Shown in pieces: positions 16,216 to 24,354 of a stretch of DNA of 64,000 bases. The first letter of the stretch is position 1, and the number at the start of each line of letters is the position of its first letter. Origin of the DNA: Consotaella aegiceratis (GTDB lineage Bacteria; Pseudomonadota; Alphaproteobacteria; Rhizobiales; Rhizobiaceae); the NCBI RefSeq assembly GCF_036541425.1, contig NZ_JAZHFT010000003.1, positions 186,001 to 250,000 of the forward strand, read 5' to 3'. Made by a program: the position numbers and the translations under genes. The notes under the pieces are model-generated. The model did not search any database, was not told the origin of the DNA, and saw only the letters and a program-made list of their open reading frames with translations.

Positions 16216-18281
16216 GGCGACGCGCGAGGCTCGTCCTCGGCGCTGGCCTCGCCACCTGCCTGCTGGCCGTCGCACTCGGCTATGCGGCGCTGGAAGCCGC
16301 CATCGATGAGCGCGAAGCCGCGTTCAGCGCGCCGGCGACGGGCGTCGAGGTGGTGGACCGCCACGGAATCCTGTTGCGCGCCTTCGCGCTCGACGATGGG
16401 CGCTGGCGGCTGTCCGCCAGCGCCGGCGACGTCGATCCGCGCTATGTCGAGATGCTGCTGGCCTGGGAGGACAAGCGGTTTCGCCAGCATGGCGGCGTCG
16501 ATCCCCGGGCGGCGCTGCGCGCTGCCTGGCAGTCGCTGCGCCATGGCCGCGTCGTTTCGGGAGGCTCGACGCTCACCATGCAGGTCGCCCGTATGCTGGA
16601 GGGCCTGCCGACCGGCAGTTTTCTCGCCAAGGGCGAGCAGGTCGTCGGCGCGTTGGCGCTGGAGCGCAGCCGGTCCAAGGCGGATATCCTGGCGCTCTAT
16701 CTGCAGCTCGCGCCCTATGGCGGCAACATCGAGGGCGTGCGTGCGGCGAGCCTCGCCTTCTTCGGCAAAGAGCCGCGGCGGCTGACGGCGGCGGAGGCTG
16801 CCCTTCTCGTCGCCCTGCCGCAATCGCCGGAGCGTTTGCGGCCCGATCGCCATCCGCAGGCGGCCAAGACGGCGCGCGACCGCGTGCTCGACCGGATGCA
16901 GGCACTGGGCTTGCTGACGGCCGGCGAAGCCGAGCGGGCGAGGGCCGAGGCGATGCCGCAGGGCCGGCAGTCTCTGCCGATGCTCGCCGCCCATACCGCG
17001 ACACGGCTGCACGGCGAACAGCCCGAGCGGCACCGGATTCAGCTGACCATCGACGCTGGCTTGCAGGCGCGGCTGGAGGCTTATGCGCGACAGAAGGCGG
17101 CGACCCTGCCGAAACCGTTGAGCCTAGCATTTTTGGTCTCCGACCACTCTACTGGCGAAGTGCTGGCGTCGGTCGGGTCGCCCGACCTCTTCGACGGCGA
17201 CCGGCAAGGCTATGTCGACCTGACGCGGGCGTTGCGCTCGCCGGGCTCGACCTTGAAGCCGTTGATCTACGGTCTGGCGTTCGAACGGGGCGTCGCGCAT
17301 CCGGAAAGCCTCGTCGACGACTCGCCGGGCGGTTTTGCCGGCTATACGCCGCAGAACTTCGACCATGCGTTCGAGGGCATGATCACGGCGCGCCGCGCTG
17401 TGCAATTGTCACGCAACCTGCCGGCGGTGGAGCTCTTGTCCGCCGTCGGGCCGTCGCGGCTGGTCTCGCGCATTCGCAGAACCGGTGCGCAGCCGGAATT
17501 GGGCGACCGTTCGCTGCCGGGTCTGGCGATCGGCCTCGGCGGCTTGGGCCTGACGCTGGAGGATCTGGTGCGCCTCTATGGCGGCATCGCCAATGGCGGG
17601 CTGGCCGCGCCGTTGCATGTGGAGGAGACGACGGCGCCCAGCCCGGCGCGTCGCATTCTGTCGCCGCAGGCGGCATGGTACGTCACCTCGATCCTGGCCG
17701 GTGCGACCTCGACCACCAAGGGGTCGCCTGGCGATATCGCGCACAAGACCGGCACGTCCTACGGCTATCGCGATGCCTGGACCATCGGCTATGACGGCGA
17801 GCATGTGGTGGGCGTCTGGCTGGGGCGGCCGGATGGGGCGCCGGTGCCCGGCCTGATCGGGCAGGACCGCGCGGTGCCGGTGATGCGCGACGTGTTCGCG
17901 CGGATCGGGCCGGTGACACGGCTTCCCGGACCGCCGCCGGGCGTTCTGGCCACCGCGGGTGGCAACCTGCCGCCGCCGTTGAAGCGGTTTGGGCGGGCGG
18001 CGGCAAAGGGGGGCGACGGGCTGGCGCCGGAGATCGTCTTTCCGCCGGATGCCGCCCGGGTCGAGGTCGAGGCCGGAGATCCGGCCACGGCCGATCTTTT
18101 CCTCAAGGTGCGCAATGGTCGCCCGCCGTTCACCTGGTATGTCGATGGCCGGCCGGTTGCGATGAACAGCCTGGAGCGCCAGGCCGAATGGCAGCCGGAC
18201 GAGCCGGGATTCGTGGACATCTCGGTGGTCGATCGTTCCGGTGCCGCCGCGCGGTCCCGCGTCTTCGTGGACAAGCGCTGA
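16212..18281 (+). CDS. pbpC: Penicillin-binding protein 1C
   Basis: A 689-residue bifunctional peptidoglycan synthase in the inner membrane. After an N-terminal signal anchor (about residues 5-25) comes a GT51 glycosyltransferase domain with EDKRF at 86-90 and GGSTLTMQ at 117-124. The transpeptidase domain follows with Ser346 in STLK (346-349), an SRN motif near 402 and KTGT from Lys512. The C-terminus (about 600-689) matches the PBP1C-specific BiPBP_C domain. Its ATG overlaps the stop of the A2M gene, so the two are co-translated. PBP1C is thought to act in wall repair together with its A2M partner. Confidence 0.95.
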   Translation: MRRRARLVLGAGLATCLLAVALGYAALEAAIDEREAAFSAPATGVEVVDRHGILLRAFALDDGRWRLSASAGDVDPRYVEMLLAWEDKRFRQHGGVDPRAALRAAWQSLRHGRVVSGGSTLTMQVARMLEGLPTGSFLAKGEQVVGALALERSRSKADILALYLQLAPYGGNIEGVRAASLAFFGKEPRRLTAAEAALLVALPQSPERLRPDRHPQAAKTARDRVLDRMQALGLLTAGEAERARAEAMPQGRQSLPMLAAHTATRLHGEQPERHRIQLTIDAGLQARLEAYARQKAATLPKPLSLAFLVSDHSTGEVLASVGSPDLFDGDRQGYVDLTRALRSPGSTLKPLIYGLAFERGVAHPESLVDDSPGGFAGYTPQNFDHAFEGMITARRAVQLSRNLPAVELLSAVGPSRLVSRIRRTGAQPELGDRSLPGLAIGLGGLGLTLEDLVRLYGGIANGGLAAPLHVEETTAPSPARRILSPQAAWYVTSILAGATSTTKGSPGDIAHKTGTSYGYRDAWTIGYDGEHVVGVWLGRPDGAPVPGLIGQDRAVPVMRDVFARIGPVTRLPGPPPGVLATAGGNLPPPLKRFGRAAAKGGDGLAPEIVFPPDAARVEVEAGDPATADLFLKVRNGRPPFTWYVDGRPVAMNSLERQAEWQPDEPGFVDISVVDRSGAAARSRVFVDKR

Positions 18282-18582
18282 GGACGGCGCTTTCAAGGAC
18301 CGATCGATCGTCTGCCTGTCCCATCAACTTGTCACGAACTTGATGTGGATCAACGCTCCGCGGCACGCCAAGCCGATGCTCCCCGATAGCCAGAGCGTCG
18401 GATGCCGCTGCGGCCATGGCCTGTCGACGGGAGGAGAGTGCCGGGCCTCAAATCCGGAGTGGACTGTCGCCCGATCGATGTCGCGCCCACCCATGCGCGC
18501 GAAGAGCCGGCAGAATTGCTGCAAGAGCCAGACAAGAGCCTGATCAGTCGGTGCCCGGTGCTCCAACCAAGGGAGGTGGCTC
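18282..18582. other. Intergenic gap, no gene seen
   Basis: Short frames here have neither coding character nor ribosome-binding sites. The only signal is the ribosome-binding sequence (AAGGGAGG) just before the alcohol dehydrogenase start. No clear terminator or promoter is visible. Confidence 0.5.
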
Positions 18583-19620
18583 ATGAAAGCGCTCGTTTAT
18601 CAGGGACCCGGCCGCAAGTCGGTGGAGAACCGCCCGAAGCCCGAGGTCCAGGCCCCGACCGATGCCGTCGTCAGGCTCAGCAAGACGACCGTCTGCGGCA
18701 CGGATCTCCACATCCTCAAAGGCGACGTGCCGACGTGTGATCCCGGCCGGATCCTAGGCCATGAAGGGGTCGGGGTGGTCGAGACCGTGGGCGCCGGCGT
18801 GACGATGTTCAAGCCGGGCGACAAGGTGCTGATCTCGTGCATCTCCTCGTGCGGCAAGTGCGAATATTGTCGGCGCGGCATGTATTCCCATTGCACGACC
18901 GGAGGCTGGATTCTCGGCAACACGATCGACGGCACCCAGGCCGAATATGTCCGCATTCCCCATGCGGACACGAGCCTCTATCCGATTCCCGAAGGGGCGG
19001 ACGAGGAAGCGTTGGTCATGCTGAGCGATATCCTGCCGACGGGCTTCGAATGCGGCGTGCTGAACGGCAAGGTCGCACCCGGCTCGATCGTGGCGATCGT
19101 CGGGGCCGGACCGATCGGCCTGGCGGCGTTGCTGACGGCGCAGTTCTACTCGCCGGCCGAGATCATGATGATCGACCTCGACGACAACAGGCTGGAGGTC
19201 GCCCAACGCTTCGGCGCAACGCATACGATCAACAGCGGCCGCGGCAATCCGGTCGACCAGGTCAAAGCCCTGACCGAAGGGCGGGGCGTGGACACCGCGA
19301 TCGAGGCGGTGGGAATTCCGGCGACCTTCGAACTTTGCGAGGAACTGGTCGCACCCGGCGGCGTGATCGCCAATATCGGCGTTCACGGCGTCAAGGCGGA
19401 TCTCCACCTCGAGACCTTGTGGGCGCAGAACATCGCGATCACCACGCGGCTGGTCGACACGGTGACGACGCCGATGCTGCTGAAGACCGTTCAGGCGAAG
19501 CGGATCGATCCGACCCGGCTGATCACCCATCGCTTCAAGCTCGACGAGATCCTGGAGGCCTACGACACCTTCGGCAACGCCGCCAAAAACAGGGCGCTCA
19601 AGGTCATCATCGCCGCCTGA
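18583..19620 (+). CDS. Zinc-dependent alcohol dehydrogenase (MDR superfamily)
   Basis: A 345-residue cytoplasmic NAD(P)-dependent dehydrogenase. Catalytic-zinc ligands are Cys38 in VCGTDLH and His60-Glu61 in GHEGVGVV. The structural-zinc loop with four cysteines is CGKCEYCRRGMYSHC (about 87-101). The nucleotide-binding motif IVGAGPIGLAALL is near 170. It resembles enzymes annotated as alcohol or sorbitol-type dehydrogenases acting on short alcohols; the substrate cannot be fixed. The ATG is preceded by AAGGGAGGTGGCTC, an excellent ribosome-binding site. It appears monocistronic. Confidence 0.9.
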   Translation: MKALVYQGPGRKSVENRPKPEVQAPTDAVVRLSKTTVCGTDLHILKGDVPTCDPGRILGHEGVGVVETVGAGVTMFKPGDKVLISCISSCGKCEYCRRGMYSHCTTGGWILGNTIDGTQAEYVRIPHADTSLYPIPEGADEEALVMLSDILPTGFECGVLNGKVAPGSIVAIVGAGPIGLAALLTAQFYSPAEIMMIDLDDNRLEVAQRFGATHTINSGRGNPVDQVKALTEGRGVDTAIEAVGIPATFELCEELVAPGGVIANIGVHGVKADLHLETLWAQNIAITTRLVDTVTTPMLLKTVQAKRIDPTRLITHRFKLDEILEAYDTFGNAAKNRALKVIIAA

Positions 19621-19681
19621 AACGCCAGGGGCGACAGGCGGAGCGCCGATGCGCTTCGCCTGTCTGAACCGGCCAGCCGGT

Positions 19682-21448
19682 TCATTTACCAGCGGCCTCG
19701 TCGAATTCGGCCAGCGCAAGCATGGCGTTGACCAGTGCCAGATGGCTGAGCGCCTGCGGAAAATTGCCGGTCAGGCGCCGGCTGACAACATCATACTCTT
19801 CCGACAGAAGGCCGAGATCGTTGGCCACGAAGACGGCCCGGTCGATGGTCCTCACCGCGTCGCTGCGGCGTTTCTGGAGCAATTGGCATTCGGCCAGCCA
19901 GAAGGAGCAGGCGAGAAACGCACCTTCCGGCACGAGGCTGTCCTGCAGATGGCGGCGCACCAGCCCGTCGATCATCAGGCGATCTTCGACCGCGGCGATC
20001 GTTCCGGCGATACGCTCGTCGTCGATCGGCAGAAAACCGACCCTTGGCAACAGCAGCAGCGCTGCGTCGATCTCCTGGCCGCCGAAATAGGACGTGAAGG
20101 AGCCGAGCCCGGGGTCATAGCCTTCCGAGCAGATCGTCTCGTGGAGAGTTTGGCGAAGATCTTCGAGGCGCTGGCGCTCGCGCTTGTCGACCGACTTGCC
20201 GAAAGTGCCGTCGAGGCAGCGGTTCAGCGCCGCCCAGGCCATCACCTTGGAATGGACATAGTGGCGCGGCTGGCCGCGCGACTCCCAGATGCCGTGATCC
20301 GGCCTGTCCCAGACCGTTTCAAGGTGCGCGATGATCGCGCGCTCCAGGAACGCCGTCTGCTCGGTGCGTTTCATGCCGGCATTTTCGGCAGCGTGCATGG
20401 TGTTGAGCAATTCGCCGAAGACATCGAGCTGGAACTGCGCCGCTGCCTGATTGCCGACGCGCACCGGCTGGGCGAAGCGGTAGCCGGTCAGCCAGGGAAG
20501 GGTGCCTTCGTCGAGCCGACGTGAGCCGTCGACGCGATAGAGAATCTGCATTTTTTCGGGCGCCCCGGCCACGGCGCGCAGGATCCAGTCGCGCCAGGCG
20601 GATGCTTCCTCGATGTAGCCCGACTTGACCAGCGCGAGCAGGGTGAAGGTGGCGTCGCGCAGCCAGCAGTAGCGGTAGTCCCAGTTCATCGGTCCGCCCG
20701 GCTGTTCGGGTAGTGACGTGGTGGGAGCGGCCACCAAGCCGCCGGTCGGCCGATGGATCAGCGCTTTCAGCGTCAGCAAGGAACGGCGTACGGCGGCGGG
20801 ATGCTCGGTGGGCTTGTCGAAGCGGCCAATCCAGTCGCGCCAGTAGCGTCGGGTGGCGCGGAGCGCCTTGTCGGCATCGAGAGGTTCGGGAACGGGGTCC
20901 TGTGCCGGCACGTGGGTCAGCGAGAAGACGTAGCGGTCACCTTCCTTGACGGTGAAGCGGGCCGCCGCCGTCGCATCGGCGATGTCGAGCTTGCAGTCGC
21001 CGCGCAGGATCACCTTGTCGGGGCCGACATCGAGCGCGGCGCCATGGTCGAACTGCGATACCCATGGCGGCATGTTGCCGTAATCGAACCTGAGCGCCGC
21101 GACGGATCGCGTCGCCACCCGACCTTCGAGACCGGTGACGATCCGCATCAAGACCGGATTGGTATCGCGGATCGGCATGAAGTCGGTGATCCGGATGGTC
21201 CCGTCGTCGCAGGTCAGATCGGTTTCGAGGATAAAGGTGCCTTCTTCGTAGCGATGTACGGCCTTTCGGATCGGGCGTTCGGGCGCGATGGACCAATGGC
21301 CGTTTTCCGATGTGCCGAGGAGCTCCGTACAGCAAGCCTGGGAATCGAAACGCGGCAGGCACAGCCAAACGACCGATGCCTGGCGCGAAATGAGGGCGAC
21401 GGTCTCGCCGTCGCCGATCATCGCCAGGTCTTCGAGCGGGATCGTCAT
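19682..21448 (-). CDS. Glycoside hydrolase family 15 protein (glucoamylase/trehalase-like)
   Basis: A 588-residue cytoplasmic protein without a signal peptide. It shows the GH15 layout: an N-terminal beta domain (LEDLAMIGDGETVALI, WLCLPRFDSQA) and an (alpha/alpha)6 barrel with the conserved active-site segment MNWDYRYCWLRDATFTLLAL (about residues 250-270) and a later YDPGLGSFTSYFGG stretch. Family members hydrolyse alpha-1,4/1,6-glucans or trehalose by inversion. A cytoplasmic bacterial form of this length may be a trehalase or may trim glycogen or maltooligosaccharides. It stands alone, with a weak GAGG ribosome-binding site. Confidence 0.88.
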   Translation of the reverse strand: MTIPLEDLAMIGDGETVALISRQASVVWLCLPRFDSQACCTELLGTSENGHWSIAPERPIRKAVHRYEEGTFILETDLTCDDGTIRITDFMPIRDTNPVLMRIVTGLEGRVATRSVAALRFDYGNMPPWVSQFDHGAALDVGPDKVILRGDCKLDIADATAAARFTVKEGDRYVFSLTHVPAQDPVPEPLDADKALRATRRYWRDWIGRFDKPTEHPAAVRRSLLTLKALIHRPTGGLVAAPTTSLPEQPGGPMNWDYRYCWLRDATFTLLALVKSGYIEEASAWRDWILRAVAGAPEKMQILYRVDGSRRLDEGTLPWLTGYRFAQPVRVGNQAAAQFQLDVFGELLNTMHAAENAGMKRTEQTAFLERAIIAHLETVWDRPDHGIWESRGQPRHYVHSKVMAWAALNRCLDGTFGKSVDKRERQRLEDLRQTLHETICSEGYDPGLGSFTSYFGGQEIDAALLLLPRVGFLPIDDERIAGTIAAVEDRLMIDGLVRRHLQDSLVPEGAFLACSFWLAECQLLQKRRSDAVRTIDRAVFVANDLGLLSEEYDVVSRRLTGNFPQALSHLALVNAMLALAEFDEAAGK

Positions 21449-21775
21449 GGACGAGTTTCTCGCCTCGGGCGGTCGGGGGAAACGGTTGGCCGCGGAAAGG
21501 CCTTCATCTGTCCTCCGTCAATCGGTCGGCGGTTGAGCCGGGGCGTGGTGCGCCCGGCAGCCGAACGAAACCTAGAGCGGAACGACGGTTTGGCCGCTCA
21601 TGCGGCCGACGAATTGCGTTCCCGCGACCGGCATCGACGATCGTGTCGGCGAAATTTCGCGGCAAGCGATGTCGGGCGATGTCCGGACCCGGCGCCCTCG
21701 GACGGTCCGTTTCAGGGCGTGCCATCGATGGCGGTTCGGATCGGGCGGGCGAAGGCGCTCAACAGGCTGCGGCAA
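21449..21775. other. Intergenic gap with a small hairpin
   Basis: This lies between two minus-strand genes. GGCCGC-TCAT-GCGGCC at 21592-21607 can form a 6-bp stem and could help end transcription of the GGDEF-EAL gene, though no U-run follows. No gene or clear promoter is seen in the rest. Confidence 0.4.
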
Positions 21776-23335
21776 TCAACTGACAGCGGCAGCGACCGAC
21801 TGCGATCGATGACGTCCGACGAATTCGGCCACTTCGCCAGCGGGCATTGCCTTGGCAAACAGGTAACCCTGGCCGATATCGCAGCCCAGCGCCTTGAGCT
21901 GTTCGAGCTGCTCCTTCTGCTCAATGCCTTCGGCGGTGGTGGAAATGCCCAGACGTTGGCTCAGACCGACGATCGCCTTGACGATGTTGACCCGCTTTTC
22001 CTCGCCGCGGTTCAGCGCATCGATGAAGCTGCGATCGATCTTGATCTCGTCGAAAGCCAGGTTGGCGAGCTGCGACAGGCTGGAGTAGCCGGTGCCGAAA
22101 TCGTCGAGGGCGATGTGGACGCCGGCCGTCTTGAGCCCGTTGATGATCTCGGTCGCCGCTTCGAGCTCGCGCACGATCGCGCTCTCGGTCACCTCGATCT
22201 CCAGGCGATGCGGCGGGAAGCCGGTCTCGCCGAGGATCTGGACGATGCGCAGGCCGAGCAGACGGTCAGTCAACTGTGCCGGCGAAATGTTGAAGGCGAG
22301 GCGGACGTGCTTGGGCCACGACAAGGCGTCGAGGCAGGCGCGACGCAGCAGGCGGGCCGAAAGGTCGGTGATGAGGCCGGCCTCTTCCGCCACCTCGATG
22401 AAGATGGACGGCGGGACGGATATGCCCTTGGCGTTGGTCCACCGGGCCAGCGCCTCGAAGCCGTGGACCTCGCCATCGGCGAGCCTGATCAGCGGCTGAT
22501 AGTGCGGCTCGATGAGATCGGCTCGGATCGCCTCCCGCAGTTCGGCTTCCAGCTTGATGCGCTCGCTCAGCGTCTCATGCATGGACGGCTCATAGACGCA
22601 GGTGCCGTTGCGGCTGCGGCGCTTGGCGGCATACATGGCGAGGTCGGCATATTCGATGCCGCGGGACAGCTGGGTGGCATGATCGGGGCAATAGGCGACG
22701 CCGACCGATGCGCCGACCTCGACCCGCAGTCCGTCAATCGTCGCCGGGCGGCTCAGGACCCGAACGATCCGCTGGGCCATCTCGATCGCTTCTTCACCGG
22801 CATCGACGGCGGACAGCACGCAGAATTCGTCGCCGCCCATCCGCAGCACGGTATCGTCGGGAAAGAGCTGGCGCAGCCGCTCCGCCATCTCGATCAGCAG
22901 TTCGTCGCCGCCATGATGGCCGACCAGATCGTTGACCTTCTTGAAACCATCGAGGTCGATGCCGAACAGCGTCTGGACGCCGTAGGGAATTTCATCGTCG
23001 GTGGAGAGCTTGGCTTCCACGTAATGCCGGTCGGGCAGCCGCGTCAGCGGGTCGTGATAGGCGAACCAGAGCGCTTCATCCTCGGCCTCGGTGCGCCGCT
23101 GCATCTCGGCTCGCAGGTCGACGACGCGGCGCCAGGCGTAGAGGAAGCCGCCGATGCCGGCTACCAGGAAGGCCGTGACGATCTCGTCCAGTTCCCAAGT
23201 CTCGTGCTCGACCATCAACGTGTGAAAGGAGTCGTAAAGATCGACATAGAGAAAAAGCGCATAGAGGCCAAGCGCGATCACCACGGCCAAGACGGCATCG
23301 CGGCGGGCTCGACTGTGCAGAAATCCTGCTTTCAC
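21776..23335 (-). CDS. GGDEF-EAL protein (cyclic di-GMP cyclase/phosphodiesterase)
   Basis: A membrane-anchored c-di-GMP enzyme of about 519 residues. Two hydrophobic segments near the N-terminus (AVLAVVIALGLYALFLYV and IVTAFLVAGIGGFLYAW) are followed by a GGDEF domain with an intact GGDEF motif after RMG. The EAL domain has intact catalytic motifs (GFEALARW, NISPAQL, EVTESA, DDFGTGYSSL, KIDRSFI and TAEGIE). Both activities are therefore chemically possible. The GTG at 23335 has GGAG eight bases upstream. A TTG at 23371 is an alternative that adds 12 residues. No partner genes are adjacent. It should influence motility or adhesion along with the chemoreceptors in this region. Confidence 0.92.
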   Translation of the reverse strand: MKAGFLHSRARRDAVLAVVIALGLYALFLYVDLYDSFHTLMVEHETWELDEIVTAFLVAGIGGFLYAWRRVVDLRAEMQRRTEAEDEALWFAYHDPLTRLPDRHYVEAKLSTDDEIPYGVQTLFGIDLDGFKKVNDLVGHHGGDELLIEMAERLRQLFPDDTVLRMGGDEFCVLSAVDAGEEAIEMAQRIVRVLSRPATIDGLRVEVGASVGVAYCPDHATQLSRGIEYADLAMYAAKRRSRNGTCVYEPSMHETLSERIKLEAELREAIRADLIEPHYQPLIRLADGEVHGFEALARWTNAKGISVPPSIFIEVAEEAGLITDLSARLLRRACLDALSWPKHVRLAFNISPAQLTDRLLGLRIVQILGETGFPPHRLEIEVTESAIVRELEAATEIINGLKTAGVHIALDDFGTGYSSLSQLANLAFDEIKIDRSFIDALNRGEEKRVNIVKAIVGLSQRLGISTTAEGIEQKEQLEQLKALGCDIGQGYLFAKAMPAGEVAEFVGRHRSQSVAAAVS

Positions 23336-23523
23336 GACTACGGCTCCAAATCCTGAGGCGGACAAGAACAAATCACAATTTCCTAAAAGATTTCCGTACT
23401 GGAAGCCGCACGAGGGAATGCGCGGCAGCGTGCCATTCTGTTATGCGTCCGATCCTATGCTATGAAAGCCCTGACGTGGGCGGCCGGCCGCCGGCCCCCG
23501 CAGGGCGGACGGCGGGGGGTTGG

Positions 23524-24312
23524 GTGGGTCGGGGGCGGGTCGGGCAGCGGGCGGTCGTCATGGCGTCGTCCCGCGGTCTCGGCCTCGGTGTGGCGCAAGC
23601 GATCGCCGCCGAGGGCGCCCGTGTGCTGATCTGTGGGCGCAGCGCCGATGCGTTGGCGGCCAATACCGAAGCGATCAACGCGGCCGGACGCGGCCGGGCC
23701 GAATGGGTCGAGGCCGACCTTTCCGACGAGGGGTTCGCGAGCCGCCTTCTGGCCAGTGCCGAAGCCAAGCTCGGCGGGATCGACATCCTCGTCAACAACA
23801 CGGGTGGACCGCCTCCGGGAACCGCCGCCGAGATGTCGCCCGAACTCCTGCACCAACAGTTCCAGGTGATGGTCGCACGCATCATCGAGACGACGACACG
23901 AGCCGTGCCGGCGATGCGGGCGTCCGGCTGGGGCCGGGTGCTGACCATCGCCTCGTCGGGCGTGGTCCAGCCGATCCCCAACCTGGCTCTCTCCAACACC
24001 CTGCGCTCGGCGCTGGTGGGTTTTTCGAAGACGCTGGCGAGAGAGGTCGCCGAGGACGGTGTGACCGTCAACGTGCTGTTGCCCGGGCGGATATCGACGG
24101 ATCGCCTGCAGCAGCTCGATTCGGCCAATGCCGAACGCTCCGGACAGACGATCGAGGCGGTGCGCGAGGCCAACCGGAAGATGATCCCGGCCGGCCGCTA
24201 CGGCGCGGTGGAGGAGTTTGGCGCGGTCGCCGCGTTCCTGGTCAGCGCGCCGGCGAGCTACGTCACAGGTTCGCTCGTGCGTTGCGACGGGGGCGCCATC
24301 GTCGGGGTCTGA
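23524..24312 (+). CDS. SDR family oxidoreductase lacking the catalytic Tyr-x-x-x-Lys
   Basis: A 262-residue short-chain dehydrogenase fold. The cofactor motif ASSRGLGLGVAQ is near the N-terminus, VNNTGGPPPG replaces the usual NNAG, and the C-terminal half includes VTVNVLLPGRISTDR. Where most SDRs have YxxxK, this one reads PIPNLALSNTLRSALVGFSK, so the usual tyrosine is missing. The same pattern occurs in an SDR subgroup usually annotated only generically, so this is probably not a mutation. The start is taken as GTG at 23524 after a G-rich run; the ATG at 23443 would add a low-complexity Gly/Arg/Pro stretch. The substrate is unknown. Confidence 0.8.
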   Translation: MGRGRVGQRAVVMASSRGLGLGVAQAIAAEGARVLICGRSADALAANTEAINAAGRGRAEWVEADLSDEGFASRLLASAEAKLGGIDILVNNTGGPPPGTAAEMSPELLHQQFQVMVARIIETTTRAVPAMRASGWGRVLTIASSGVVQPIPNLALSNTLRSALVGFSKTLAREVAEDGVTVNVLLPGRISTDRLQQLDSANAERSGQTIEAVREANRKMIPAGRYGAVEEFGAVAAFLVSAPASYVTGSLVRCDGGAIVGV

Positions 24313-24354
24313 CCGGTTTGCCGAAAGCTCAGAGGCATCGTCTGGCGGCGACCT

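Noticed and set aside
14368..16275. Minus-strand frame of 635 codons at the A2M/pbpC overlap
   Set aside because: It is antisense to two genes with intact catalytic motifs and has arginine-rich composition without any recognisable domain.
20753..23356. Long plus-strand open frame (867 codons) over the GH15 and GGDEF-EAL genes
   Set aside because: It spans two real minus-strand genes and the gap between them. GC-rich third positions suppress stops on the opposite strand; no ribosome-binding site or motif supports it.
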